A model generated the notes under the pieces. That model had not been told where the DNA came from. It saw only the letters and a program-made list of their open reading frames with translations, and ran no database searches. A DNA stretch of 64,000 nt from Azospirillum brasilense (lineage in GTDB: Bacteria > Pseudomonadota > Alphaproteobacteria > Azospirillales > Azospirillaceae): assembly GCF_005222205.1 (NCBI RefSeq), contig NZ_CP032346.1, positions 248,001-312,000 on the forward strand, given 5' to 3'. Made by a program: the position numbers and the translations under genes. Within the stretch, counting starts at the first letter, position 1. Every line of letters begins with the position of its first letter. Shown here one piece after another: positions 9,105 to 18,800 of the stretch.

Positions 9105-10217
9105 ATGGTGGCCAGCGTGATCGAGGGCGTCGGCCTGAGCGGGATCGTCGCCTGCGTCCCGGAGCGGCGCGAGACGGTGGAGGATCTGGCCTTGCGGTTC
9201 GGCGAGGACGCCGCCCGCCGGATCGCCAAGGCGACCGGCATCGAGGCCCGCCACCTCGTGCCCCCTCATCAATGCACCTCCGACCTGGGCGAGGCGGCGG
9301 CGCGGCGCCTGCTCGACCGGCTGGGCTGGGCGGCGGACAGCGTCGATCTCCTGGTCATGGTGACCCAGACCCACGACCACATCCTGCCAGCCTCGGGCTA
9401 TCTCCTCCACCATCGGCTGGGGCTGGGCAAGGGGGCGGCGGTGCTCGACCTGACGCTCGGCTGCTCGGGCTATGTCCACGGCCTGTGGACGGCGTCGGCG
9501 ATGCTGAAGGCGGCGGGTGGGCGGCGCGCGCTCCTGATCGCGGGCGACACGACGTCGCGCGTGCTCGACCCCGACGACCGCGCCGTGGCGCCGCTGTTCG
9601 GCGACGCCGCGACGGCGACGGCGCTGGTGGCGGAGGAGGGGGCGGCGCCCATGGTCTTCGCGCTGGGCAGCGACGGCGCCGGCGCGCCCTATCTCGCCGT
9701 TCCCGGCGGCGGGCTGCGGCGGCCCGGCGCGCCCGCTCACCTGTTCATGGACGGCACCCAGGTCTTCGCCTTCACCCTGCGGGAGGTGCCGGGCAACATC
9801 CGCGCCGCGCTGGAACGGGCCGGCTGGACGATGGAGACGGTGGACCGTCTGGTCCTGCATCAGGCCAACGCCCAGATGATCCGCCACCTTGCGCAGAAGC
9901 TCGGCGCAACGCCCGATCAGACGGTGGTCGGGCTCGCCGGGTTCGGCAACACCAGTTCGGCGTCCATTCCCCTGGCGCTGGCCTCGGAGCTGAACGAGGC
10001 GCTGAGCGGCGGATCGCTGCGCCTTCTGCTCTCGGGGTTCGGTGTCGGCTGGTCGTGGGGAAGTGCCGCGCTGACCGCCGGACCGCTCGCCGTCTGCGAG
10101 GTGATCACGCTCCCTGCAAGCCCGGCAGATTCTGCCGGGCCGGATGCGCAACCGGCAAAGCGTGCCGGGCGGGAGGCAATTTTTGCCGAGAGCCCGGCAA
10201 AAAGTGCCGACCCCTGA
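9105..10217 (+). CDS. 3-oxoacyl-ACP synthase III (KAS III/FabH-like)
   Basis: A 370-residue FabH-type condensing enzyme with the full Cys-His-Asn triad: Cys120 in 'LGCSGYVHG', His252 in 'LHQANAQM', Asn282 in 'GNTSSASIP'. It would start chain building by joining an acyl-CoA or acyl-ACP starter to malonyl-ACP. The enzyme core ends near residue 330. The last 35 residues form an odd Pro/Ala-rich tail with repeating 'SPADSA', 'QPAKRA' and 'SPAKSA' units that are simply the translation of four operator-like palindromes (10121-10209) serving the flagellin promoter. The housekeeping fabH would sit with plsX, so this is a dedicated copy. Confidence 0.87.
   Translation: MVASVIEGVGLSGIVACVPERRETVEDLALRFGEDAARRIAKATGIEARHLVPPHQCTSDLGEAAARRLLDRLGWAADSVDLLVMVTQTHDHILPASGYLLHHRLGLGKGAAVLDLTLGCSGYVHGLWTASAMLKAAGGRRALLIAGDTTSRVLDPDDRAVAPLFGDAATATALVAEEGAAPMVFALGSDGAGAPYLAVPGGGLRRPGAPAHLFMDGTQVFAFTLREVPGNIRAALERAGWTMETVDRLVLHQANAQMIRHLAQKLGATPDQTVVGLAGFGNTSSASIPLALASELNEALSGGSLRLLLSGFGVGWSWGSAALTAGPLAVCEVITLPASPADSAGPDAQPAKRAGREAIFAESPAKSADP
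10121..10209 (+). promoter_or_regulatory. Array of four GGCA-N5-TGCC palindromes (FlbD/ftr-like enhancer)
   Basis: Four palindromes share the form GGCA, five bases, TGCC, often extended to CCGGCA/TGCCGG. Their centres are at 10130, 10160, 10181 and 10202, so the last three are 21 bp (two helical turns) apart. The closest sits about 60 bp upstream of the sigma-54 element at 10264. A half-site CCGGCAAA also lies at 10249. The pattern resembles the ftr enhancers bound by FlbD in Caulobacter, as I recall that consensus. It lies within the coding sequence of the KAS III tail. Confidence 0.7.
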
Positions 10218-10263
10218 TTTGCCCAGAGGCAGGATTTTCCGCGCCGGCCCGGCAAATTCGATC

Positions 10264-10279
10264 TGGCCTATTTTTTGCC
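10264..10279 (+). promoter_or_regulatory. Sigma-54 (-24/-12) promoter of flagellin
   Basis: TGGCCTATTTTTTGCC has the invariant GG and GC at the exact sigma-54 spacing. It lies 81 bp before the flagellin ATG and directly downstream of the palindrome array, giving the normal enhancer/-24/-12 layout of an RpoN-dependent flagellar promoter. Transcription should start near 10290. Confidence 0.75.
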
Positions 10280-10359
10280 TACCGGTAGCCCGAGGGAATT
10301 AGTCCCTCTCCGTGCGCGCACCGTCGTGCGGATCGACAATCTCCAAAAGGAGTGACTCC

Positions 10360-12225
10360 ATGGCTACCAACGACATCTCCCTCTCGTCGTCGATGCGCAC
10401 GAACCTGCTGCAGCTGCAGGGCGTCCAAGACTCGATCGCGAAGAAGCAGAACATCCTCGCCACCGGCAACAAGATCAACTCGGCGCTCGATGGCCCGACG
10501 TCGTTCTTCGCCGCGAAGAACCTGACCCAGCGCGCCGGCGACCTGACCGCGCTGAAGGACACGATGGGCCAGGCCATCAGCACCATCAAGGCCGCCGACA
10601 AGGGCCTGACCTCGATCGACGACATGATCGAGCAGGCGCGCGGCCTGACCACCGCCGCCTACTCCGCTCTGGGCACCGACGCCGGCTCCGTCGCCACCCG
10701 CAAGTCGCTGGCTTCGCAGTTCAACTCGCTGAAGGAACAGATCGACAAGCTGGCCGGCGACTCCGCGTACGGCGGCAAGAACCTGCTGGCCGGCAACGGC
10801 CTGCGCCTGGACTCCACCAGCGATTCGCGCCGCGCCGTCAACACCATCCAGGGCATCGAGAACGCCCGCGTCACCAACGTGGTGTCGACCGACACCTACA
10901 CGGTGCGCGTCAAGGGCGACGGCTCCATCGAGGGCGCGGCCGGCGAGATCAACAGCGCCGAGATGGCCCACGGCCTGGTCGGCCTGAAGCTGTCCGGCAC
11001 GATGTCGACGTCGGCGGGCAGCTTCTCCGACGTGCAGATCGAGGTCCGCGGCGCGAAGGGCCGTGAGCGCTCCTTCATCGTGACCGACGGCAACGAGTCG
11101 CGCACGATCACCTACTTCGACAACAGCCAGACCATCGCCGCCAACACGACGCAGGCGGCCAAGTCGGGCACCGCGCAGCTCACCCAGGTGTCGATGGGCG
11201 GCACGATCGAGGCCGGCGACAGCTTCACGATCACCGTCGAAGACCAGACCTTCACCTACACCGCCACCGCCGGCGACGTGGCGACGGGCCAGACCGCCCG
11301 CGTCAACATCGCCAACCAGCTGAAGGCGTCGATCAACAGCGCGCTGGGCGCCAACGGCCGCCTCAGCGGCAAGGACGTCCAGACCGTCACGGTCAGCACG
11401 ACCGGCACGATCACGCTGGAAGGCGCGACGACGAGCAACTCCGCCCGTGAGATGACCGTCAAGGCCACCGCCGACAACGCCCTCACCAAGCGCATCTCCG
11501 AGAGCTTCGCGTCGGGCACCATCGTGTCCTTCACGGTGGACCGCAATCTGCTGGAGCAGGCCGCCAACAACGGCAATGGCATCTCGACCATCGAGAAGAA
11601 GGTCGACATCCAGATCCAGGTCAGCAACCTGAGCGGCGCCACGGTGACCCGCGACGGCATGGCCAACCGCGGCGAGGGCAAGCTGGCGGAAGGCGAGAAC
11701 GCCTACGCGTTCGACACCGGCACGGTGCGCTTCAACGTCGATCAGAAGAGCATCAAGCAGGCGGCGGAAGCCAACTCGGCGGCCAACCTGGTCTCGGTGC
11801 AGGTGACCGACGCCAACACCTCGAACGATCTGACGGTGCAGCTCAACGAGCGCAACACCAACGCGATCACGGTGAAGGCCCAGAACCTGACCACCAGCGG
11901 CCAGGGCCTGCGTCTGGACTACGCGCAGAACGACTGGACCGACCGCGCCGACATCGACAAGGCGGTCGCCAGCATCGACTACGCGAAGCAGACCCTGCGG
12001 TCGTCTTCGCAGACGCTGTCGACCAACCTGAACGTCATCACGACCCGTGAGAACTTCACCAAGGAGTTCAGCGACGTGCTGACCGAAGGCGCGAGCAAGC
12101 TGACGCTGGCCGACCAGAACGAGGAAGGCGCGAACCTGCTGATGCTGCAGACCCGTCAGCAGCTCGGCACCATCGCCCTCTCGCTGGCCAACCAGTCGCA
12201 GCAGTCGATCCTGCGTCTGTTCTAA
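10360..12225 (+). CDS. Flagellin (long, probably polar-filament type)
   Basis: A 621-residue flagellin. The N-terminal D0/D1 region (1 to about 140) reads 'SSSMRTNLLQLQGVQDSI' and contains 'LATGNKINSALDGP' and 'KGLTSIDDMIEQARG'; the C-terminal D1/D0 region (about 520-621) ends 'QTRQQLGTIALSLANQSQQSILRLF'. The middle is long and rich in Thr/Ser, suitable for O-glycosylation. An AAAAGGAG precedes the ATG at 10360, and a strong terminator follows. Position between nonulosonate genes and TPR glycosyltransferases, with flbT next, suggests that this filament is glycosylated. In Azospirillum the glycosylated filament is the polar one; assigning this gene to it is inference. Confidence 0.93.
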   Translation: MATNDISLSSSMRTNLLQLQGVQDSIAKKQNILATGNKINSALDGPTSFFAAKNLTQRAGDLTALKDTMGQAISTIKAADKGLTSIDDMIEQARGLTTAAYSALGTDAGSVATRKSLASQFNSLKEQIDKLAGDSAYGGKNLLAGNGLRLDSTSDSRRAVNTIQGIENARVTNVVSTDTYTVRVKGDGSIEGAAGEINSAEMAHGLVGLKLSGTMSTSAGSFSDVQIEVRGAKGRERSFIVTDGNESRTITYFDNSQTIAANTTQAAKSGTAQLTQVSMGGTIEAGDSFTITVEDQTFTYTATAGDVATGQTARVNIANQLKASINSALGANGRLSGKDVQTVTVSTTGTITLEGATTSNSAREMTVKATADNALTKRISESFASGTIVSFTVDRNLLEQAANNGNGISTIEKKVDIQIQVSNLSGATVTRDGMANRGEGKLAEGENAYAFDTGTVRFNVDQKSIKQAAEANSAANLVSVQVTDANTSNDLTVQLNERNTNAITVKAQNLTTSGQGLRLDYAQNDWTDRADIDKAVASIDYAKQTLRSSSQTLSTNLNVITTRENFTKEFSDVLTEGASKLTLADQNEEGANLLMLQTRQQLGTIALSLANQSQQSILRLF

Positions 12226-12256
12226 GCCTGGGAGTTCGGGTAGGATTACGCCCGGC

Positions 12257-12290
12257 GGGCGGCGGCGCAAGCCGCCGCCCGTTTCATTTG
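12257..12290 (+). terminator. Rho-independent terminator after flagellin
   Basis: Ten-bp perfect stem GGGCGGCGGC / GCCGCCGCCC with a GCAA tetraloop, followed by GTTTCATTT. It lies 32 bp after the flagellin stop and would limit read-through into flbT. Confidence 0.8.
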
Positions 12291-12357
12291 GTGCGGCGTT
12301 TTCCGGCATGCGCTTTCCGCTTCCGCGCGCCGCCGAGACAAGGACCGGGTCCGTTTC

Positions 12358-12783
12358 ATGCCTCTGAAGTTCGTTCTCCGCCCCAATGAGAAGGTCATCA
12401 TCAACGGTGCGGTCATCGGGGCCGGTGACCGTCCCGGCTCGTTCTTCCTTTACAACACCGCCAATTTCCTTCGCGGACGCGAGGTGTTGAAGGAGGAGCA
12501 GATTGATTGCATCGAGAAGAAGCTCTACTTCGTCATCCAGCTTATCTACATTTTCCCAGAGGATGCGGTGCTCAACCTGCAGCGCTTCGCCGCGATACTG
12601 GGCGAGACGCGCGATGCCCGCCCTGATTGCCGCGACGACATCGATGAGATCGAGCGGCTGGTGGAGGCCCGCAATTATTATCGCGCGCTGAAAATCTGCC
12701 GAAAGATGTTCAAGGGTGGAGATGCCTCGTCCAACGCCTCCGAAGGGGCGCCGGAAAGCCCGGCGGCCGATCCGGCGCCGTGA
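12358..12783 (+). CDS. flbT: Flagellar biosynthesis regulator FlbT
   Basis: A 141-residue protein matching FlbT. It starts 'MPLKFVLRPNEKVIINGAVIGAGD', then has 'FLRGREVLKEEQ', 'YFVIQLIYIFPED' and a basic C-terminal part before an Ala/Pro tail. In Caulobacter FlbT binds flagellin mRNA and limits flagellin synthesis after transcription; that role is known for the family. Placement directly after flagellin and its terminator is the common alphaproteobacterial arrangement. FlaF, its usual partner, is not seen here. No clear promoter was found between the terminator and this gene. Confidence 0.9.
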   Translation: MPLKFVLRPNEKVIINGAVIGAGDRPGSFFLYNTANFLRGREVLKEEQIDCIEKKLYFVIQLIYIFPEDAVLNLQRFAAILGETRDARPDCRDDIDEIERLVEARNYYRALKICRKMFKGGDASSNASEGAPESPAADPAP

Positions 12784-12823
12784 TCGACACCATAATTGAT
12801 CGACACAATGGCTGAACGGCACA

Positions 12824-15800
12824 ATGGTTGAGGGTTGGGACGGCCGATCCGCGGACGCGTTTCTGGCCGACGCCATCGACCGGCACCGGGCGGGAAACCT
12901 GGATGGGGCGTCGCAACTCTACCGCCGCATCCTGTCCGACGATCCGGTCCATGCCGATGCCCGTCATTTGTTGGGCATCGCCGCCTATCAGGCCGGCCAC
13001 CCCGAGCGGGCGGCGGCGTGCTTCCGGGCGACCCTGGAGACCGATCCGTCCTTCGCTCCGGCCTACAACAGTCTGGGCAATGTTCTTGCCGACCGCGACC
13101 AGCCGGACGCCGCGGCCCGCGCCTACCGCCGCGCCATCGCGCTTCAGGACGGCTATGCCGAGGCCCTCGGCAATCTCGGTCTTCTTCTGCAGGGGCAAGA
13201 ACGGATCGGCGACGCCATCGCGGCCTACGAGGAGGCGTTGCGCGCCGATCCCGGACGCACGGCGACCCGCTTCGATCTGGCGATTCTTTATCGGCGCCTC
13301 GGCCGTCTCGACGAGGCCGCCCTGGCCTTCTACCGGGTCGTCCAGGCGCAGCCGGATCACGCCGGCGCGTGGCGCAGCCTGGCGCTCGTGCTGCGCGTCC
13401 TAAACCATGCCGACGCCGAATTGTGCCTGCGCCGCGCCCTGTCCGACGATCCGACCGACCCCGAGGTGGCGCGGGACCTGGGGACCCTTCTGAACGAACG
13501 CGGCGACTTCGCCGAAGCGGCGGCGGTTCTGGCCCCGGCGGTGGATGCCGACAACGGCCGGGACGCTCGGCTGCTCTTCCATTTGGGCAGCGCGCTTCAG
13601 GGGGACGGGCGCTTGGCGGAGGCGATCGCCCGCTACCGGGGCGCGCTGTCCGGTGACCCTCTGCTCATGGGGGCGTGGAACAATCTGGGCGTGGCGCTGC
13701 TCGACCTGGGCGATCATGCCGCCGCGGTGGCGGCGCTGCGGACATGCATCGCGTTGCGCCCCACCGATGCGGTGGCCTTCAACAACCTCGGCACCGGCCT
13801 CGACGGTATCGACCGGCCCGAGGAGGCCGCACGAGTCTTCCAGCGTGCGCTGACCATTCAGCCGGACTACGGAAAGGCGCTGAACAACCTCGGCAATTCC
13901 CGCCGCGCCGCGCGCCGGGGGGGAGAGGCCGCGATGCTGTACCGCCGGGCGCTGGTCGTTCAGCCGGACTATCCGGACAGCTACACGAACCTCGGCAACG
14001 TCATCAAGGATTGGGACGACTGGCAGGGCGCGCTGCGCCTGCACCAGCGCGCGGTGCGTCTGGCGCCGCGGAGCGCCGTCGCGCTGACCACGATGGGGCT
14101 TGCCCTGAATGTGCTGGGACGGAATCAGGAGGCGGAGGCCGCGCATCGGCGCGCCCTGTCCATCGACGCCGCGCACGCGGAGGCCTATGCCAACCTCGGC
14201 ATGCTGCAATGGCAATCGATGCGCGTGGCGGAAGCGGAGCAAGCCCTGCGCCGCGCCCTGCGCATCGCCCCGGCGCTGCCCGCGGCACGGCTGAATTTCG
14301 CTCTGGTCTGCCTCGCGACGGGCAATTTGCGGGAAGGCTGGGAGGCCTACCAGGACCGGTTCAAAGCCAAGGAGCATCCGGAGCGCGCGATCGCGGCGCC
14401 GCTCTGGCGGGATGACGGTGCGGCCGTCGCTCGCCTTCTGGTCTGGCGCGAGCAGGGGGTGGGGGACGAGATCATGTTCGCCTCCTGCTATCCCGCCCTG
14501 GCGGATCGCGTGGCGGCGGGCCGGATCGGCCAAGTCATCCTGGAGTGCGACCGTCGGCTGGTCAGCCTGTTCCGCCGTTCCTTTCCCTGGGCCACCGTCC
14601 GGGGGGAAACCACCGCCGCCGACGGAACGGAGACGCTGGTCCCGGCGGATTGCGACGCCCACATCGCCGCGGGCGCTCTGCCGCGCTTTCTGCGTCGGGA
14701 CGTGGCGGGCTTTCCGGGCGGTCCCTGGCTGATCCCCGACCCGGAACGCCTCGCGGTGTGGCGGGAGCGGCTGGCCGCCCTGGGGCCTGCCCTGAAGATC
14801 GGTATCGCTTGGCGCAGCCAACTGATGACGACCGAGCGAAAGTCCGCCTACATCACTCTGGAGGCGTTCGCGCCCCTGTTCGCGACTCCCGGCGTGGTCT
14901 TCGTCAATCTTCAATACGGCGACTGCGCGGCGGAGATCGCCGCGGCGGAGGCGCGTTTCGGCGTGCCCATCCACCGCTGGGACGATCTGAATCTCAAGGA
15001 TGACTTCGAGGGCGCGGCGGCACTGACCGCCTCGCTCGATCTGGTGATCGCGCCCGCCGTATCCACCGGCGAACTGGCTGGAGCCCTGGGTGTGCCCGCT
15101 TGGCGCATCGGCGCCCGCGACTGGACCCAACTGGGCACCGGAATCCGCCCCTGGTATTCGACGATGCGGCTGTTCCAGCCCCGCCCCGGCGAGACGCTGG
15201 AAACCGTGATGACGCGCATTGCCCGGACCCTGCGCGATCTGGCACCACCGGTCGAGGCCGGGGCGAGCCGTCCATCCGTGGCCCCTGCGGCTCCCGTAGC
15301 GCCGGCGGATGTCGCGCCGCTGATCAGCGAGGCCATCGCCCGCTACCGCTCCGGGGCGTTGACGGAGGCGGAAGACCGGTGCCGGGCGGCGCTGGACACC
15401 GTGCGGGACCATCCCACCGCTCTTCACCTTCTGGGGATTCTGCGGTTTCGCCAGGGCGATGCCGACGGCGCGGCGGCGGTGCTGGCCCTTGCGGTGAAGG
15501 CCGATCCCGGCAACGCCGCCGCGCACGCCGCCTTGGCCGACGCCTGCCAAGCGCTGGGACGGCACGATTCCGCTCTCGCGGCCCAATGCAACGCCGTTCT
15601 GCTTCGTCCGGACGCGGCGGAGCATTGGCTCAACCGCACCGCCCTGCTGCGTGGGAGGGGCGAGGGGGGCGAGGCGGAGGCCTGCGCACGGCGCGCCCTT
15701 CGCGTCCGTCCCCAGCTCGGCCTGGCGCACGCTCATCTGGGACACCTGCTCGCCGAGCGGGAGGACCGCGAGGGAGCGGAGCGGAGCCACCGGCGGGCGC

Positions 15801-18800
15801 TCGCGCTGGCGCCGTCGGAGGTGGAGGCGCTGGTGAATCTCGGCGCCTTCCATCTGCGCACCGATCAGCCCGCGGAGGCGGAACGGCTGCTGCGCCGCGC
15901 CACCGCGACCGCACCGGACGCCGCCGCCGCCTGGAGCCACCGGGGCAGCGCGCTCGACCGGCTCGGCCGCGTCGAGGAGGCGCTCGCCTGCCACCGCCGG
16001 GCCGTCGACCGCGCGCCGGAGATGGCGGAGGCGCAGGCGAACCTCGCCATGCATTGGGCGCGGCGGCAGCGCCCGGCCGAGGCCATCGCCGCCTACCGCG
16101 AAGCCATCCGGTTCGATCCGGCGCTGGCGACCGCCCATTACAACCTCTCGCTCCTTCTCCTTGAGCAGGGGGAACTCCGCTCGGGATGGGCAGACCACGA
16201 GTGGCGGTTCGGGACCCCCCAGTTCCGCAACCAGAAACGGCGCTTCGCGGCAAGACCCTGGCGCGGCGAGAACATCGCGTCCGCCCGTCTGCTGGTCTGG
16301 CGGGAACAGGGGGTGGGCGACGAGATCCTCTTCGCATCCTGCTATCCCGATCTGCTGCGCCGCGCCGGTCATGTCGTGGTCGAATGCGACCGCCGCCTGG
16401 TGTCGCTCTTCGCGCGCTCCTTCCCCGGCGCGACGGTCCGTCCGCCGACCGTCGAGCCGCGGGATGTGGATGTTCAGATCGCCGCGGCGTCGTTGCCGCG
16501 GCTGCTGCGGGCCGACCGGAAGCGGTTCCCCGCCCAGCCCTGGCTGGTCCCCGATCCCGGACGGCTGGCCCGCTGGCGGGACCGGCTGGCCGCTCTGGGG
16601 ACGGGCTTGAAGGTCGGCATCGCGTGGCGCAGCCAGGTCATGGATGGGGAGCGCCGGTTCGCCTACGTCACGCTGGACGCCTTCGCGCCGCTGTTCGCCG
16701 TTCCGGGGGTGGTGTTCGTCAATCTGCAGTATGGCGACTGCGCGGCGGAGATCGCGGCGGCGGAGGCGCGCTTCGGCGTGACCATCCACCGCTGGGACGA
16801 TCTGGACCTGAGGGACGATTTCGAAAGCGCGGCGGCGCTGACCGCCAATCTGGACCTCGTCCTCACGCCCGCCGTCTCCTCCGGCGAGTTGGCCGGCGCC
16901 CTGGGCGTGCCGGTGTGGCGCTTCGGGCACCGCGACTGGACGCAGCTCGGCACCGGTGTCCGCCCCTGGTTCCCGACGATGCGCCTGTTCCAGCCGCGCC
17001 CCGGCGAGGGGCTGGACGCCGTCATGAGCCGGATGGCGACCACGCTGCGCCGGCTCATGCCCGCGGACGACGGACCGCCGCCCGGCGCCTCGCAGCAAGG
17101 TGCTCCGGACGATCCGGACGCGCTGCTGGAAACCGCCGCCGCCCATCACCGGGACGGGCGGCTGGCCGAGGCGGCCCCCCTGTACGAGCGTGTGCTGGCG
17201 GTGCGGGCGGACCACCCGGTCGCGCTCCACCTGTCGGGTTTGCTGGCGCACCAGTCCGGCGATTCCGCCGCGGGGGCGGCGCGCATCGCCCGTGCGCTGG
17301 ACGTTCTGCCCGCTTACGGCGCCGCCCAGTCGAGTTTGGGAAGCGTGCTGCTGGCGCTCGGCCGTGCGCCGGAGGCGGTGCGCCGCTTCCGTCTGGCGCT
17401 CGCCCTGCAACCCGCCGCCGCCGCGGCCCTGACCAATCTCGGCAACGCGTTGGAGGCGGCGCACGATCGGCCCGCCGCCGCCGAGGCCCACCGCCGGGCG
17501 ACCCTGGCCGACCCGGCGCTGGCGGAGGCGCACGACAACTGGGGCACCGTGCTGACCCGGCTCGGCGCGTTGGGGGCGGCCGAGGAGCGCCACCGCCACG
17601 CCCTGCGCCTGGCCCCGGACCGCGCGGACGGCTGGCTGAATCTGGGGGTGGTGCTGCGCCGGGCGGGACGGCTGGACGAGGCGCGGCGGGCGCTGGCCCG
17701 CGCGTTGGCCCTGGAGCCGATGACGGTGGATGCGCTGGCCAATCTGGGACGGCTGCTGCGCGACCGGGGCGAGACCGCGGCGGCGGAGCGCTGGTGCCTC
17801 CGCGCCCTGGCGGTGGAGCCGGGGCACCCGGCGGCGGCCTTCAACCTCGGTCTGTTGGATCTCGCCCGCGGCCGGCTGGAGGTGGGCTGGGCCGGCTATG
17901 ACGCCCGCTTCCGTGCCCGTGAGCTGTCGGGCGCCGCCCGTGCCCTCCCCGTGCCGGTCTGGTCGGGGGAAGACCCCGCCGGCCTGCGCCTGCTGGTCTG
18001 GGCGGAGCAGGGGATCGGCGACGAGATCCTGTTCGCCGGTTGCCTGGACGAGCTGATCGCGCGGGCCGCCGCCGTGGTGGTGGAGTGCGACCGGCGGCTG
18101 GTGCCGCTGTTCGCGCGGTCCTTTCCCCGTGCGGAGTGGCGTCCGGCCCCGGCGGACCCGGAAGCGCCCTGCGCCGGAATCGACCGTCACGTCGCCATGG
18201 GATCGTTGCCGCGCTGGTTGCGGCCTCGCTTCGACCGCTTTCCCTCGCGCCCGTCCTTTCTGACCGCCGACCCGGAGCGGGCCGCCCGCTGGCGGCAGCG
18301 GGTGGACGCTCTCGGCCCCGGGCTGAAGGTGGGGATCGCGTGGCGCAGCGGGCTGATGACCGCGGAGCGCCGCGGGGCCTACGCCCCGCTCGACGCCTGG
18401 GGGCCGGTCTTCGCGCTGCCCGGCGTGGTCTTCGTCACCCTGCAATACGGCGACTGCGCCAGCGAGATCGCCGAGGCGGAGCGCCGGTTTGGCGTGACCA
18501 TCCACCGCTGGGGCGATCTCGACCTCAAGGACGACCTGGACGGCGTGGCGGCGCTGATGACCGCGCTCGACCTCGTCATCACGCCGGCGAGTTCGGTGGG
18601 GGAGCTGGCGGGGGCGCTGGGCGTCCCGGTCTGGCGGTTCGGCCCGCGGGGGGATTGGACGGCGCTCGGCACCGGTGTCCGGCCCTGGTTCCCGACCATG
18701 GCGCTGATCCCGGCGCCGCCGGGGGAGCCGGCCTCGGGCGCCTTGCCGATGATCGCGCGCCGTCTGGCCGGGCTTCGTCCCGCCGCCGCGCCGGTCGTCG

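Noticed and set aside
10219..10232. TTGCCCAGAGGCAG as a fifth enhancer palindrome
   Set aside because: Its arms point outward (TGCC...GGCA), unlike the four GGCA-N5-TGCC sites, so it was not counted.
13400..18505. Minus-strand open frame of 1701 codons inside the 2002-aa gene
   Set aside because: Shadow frame produced by third-position GC bias; repeats follow the TPR repeats of the real gene and it has no recognisable domain.
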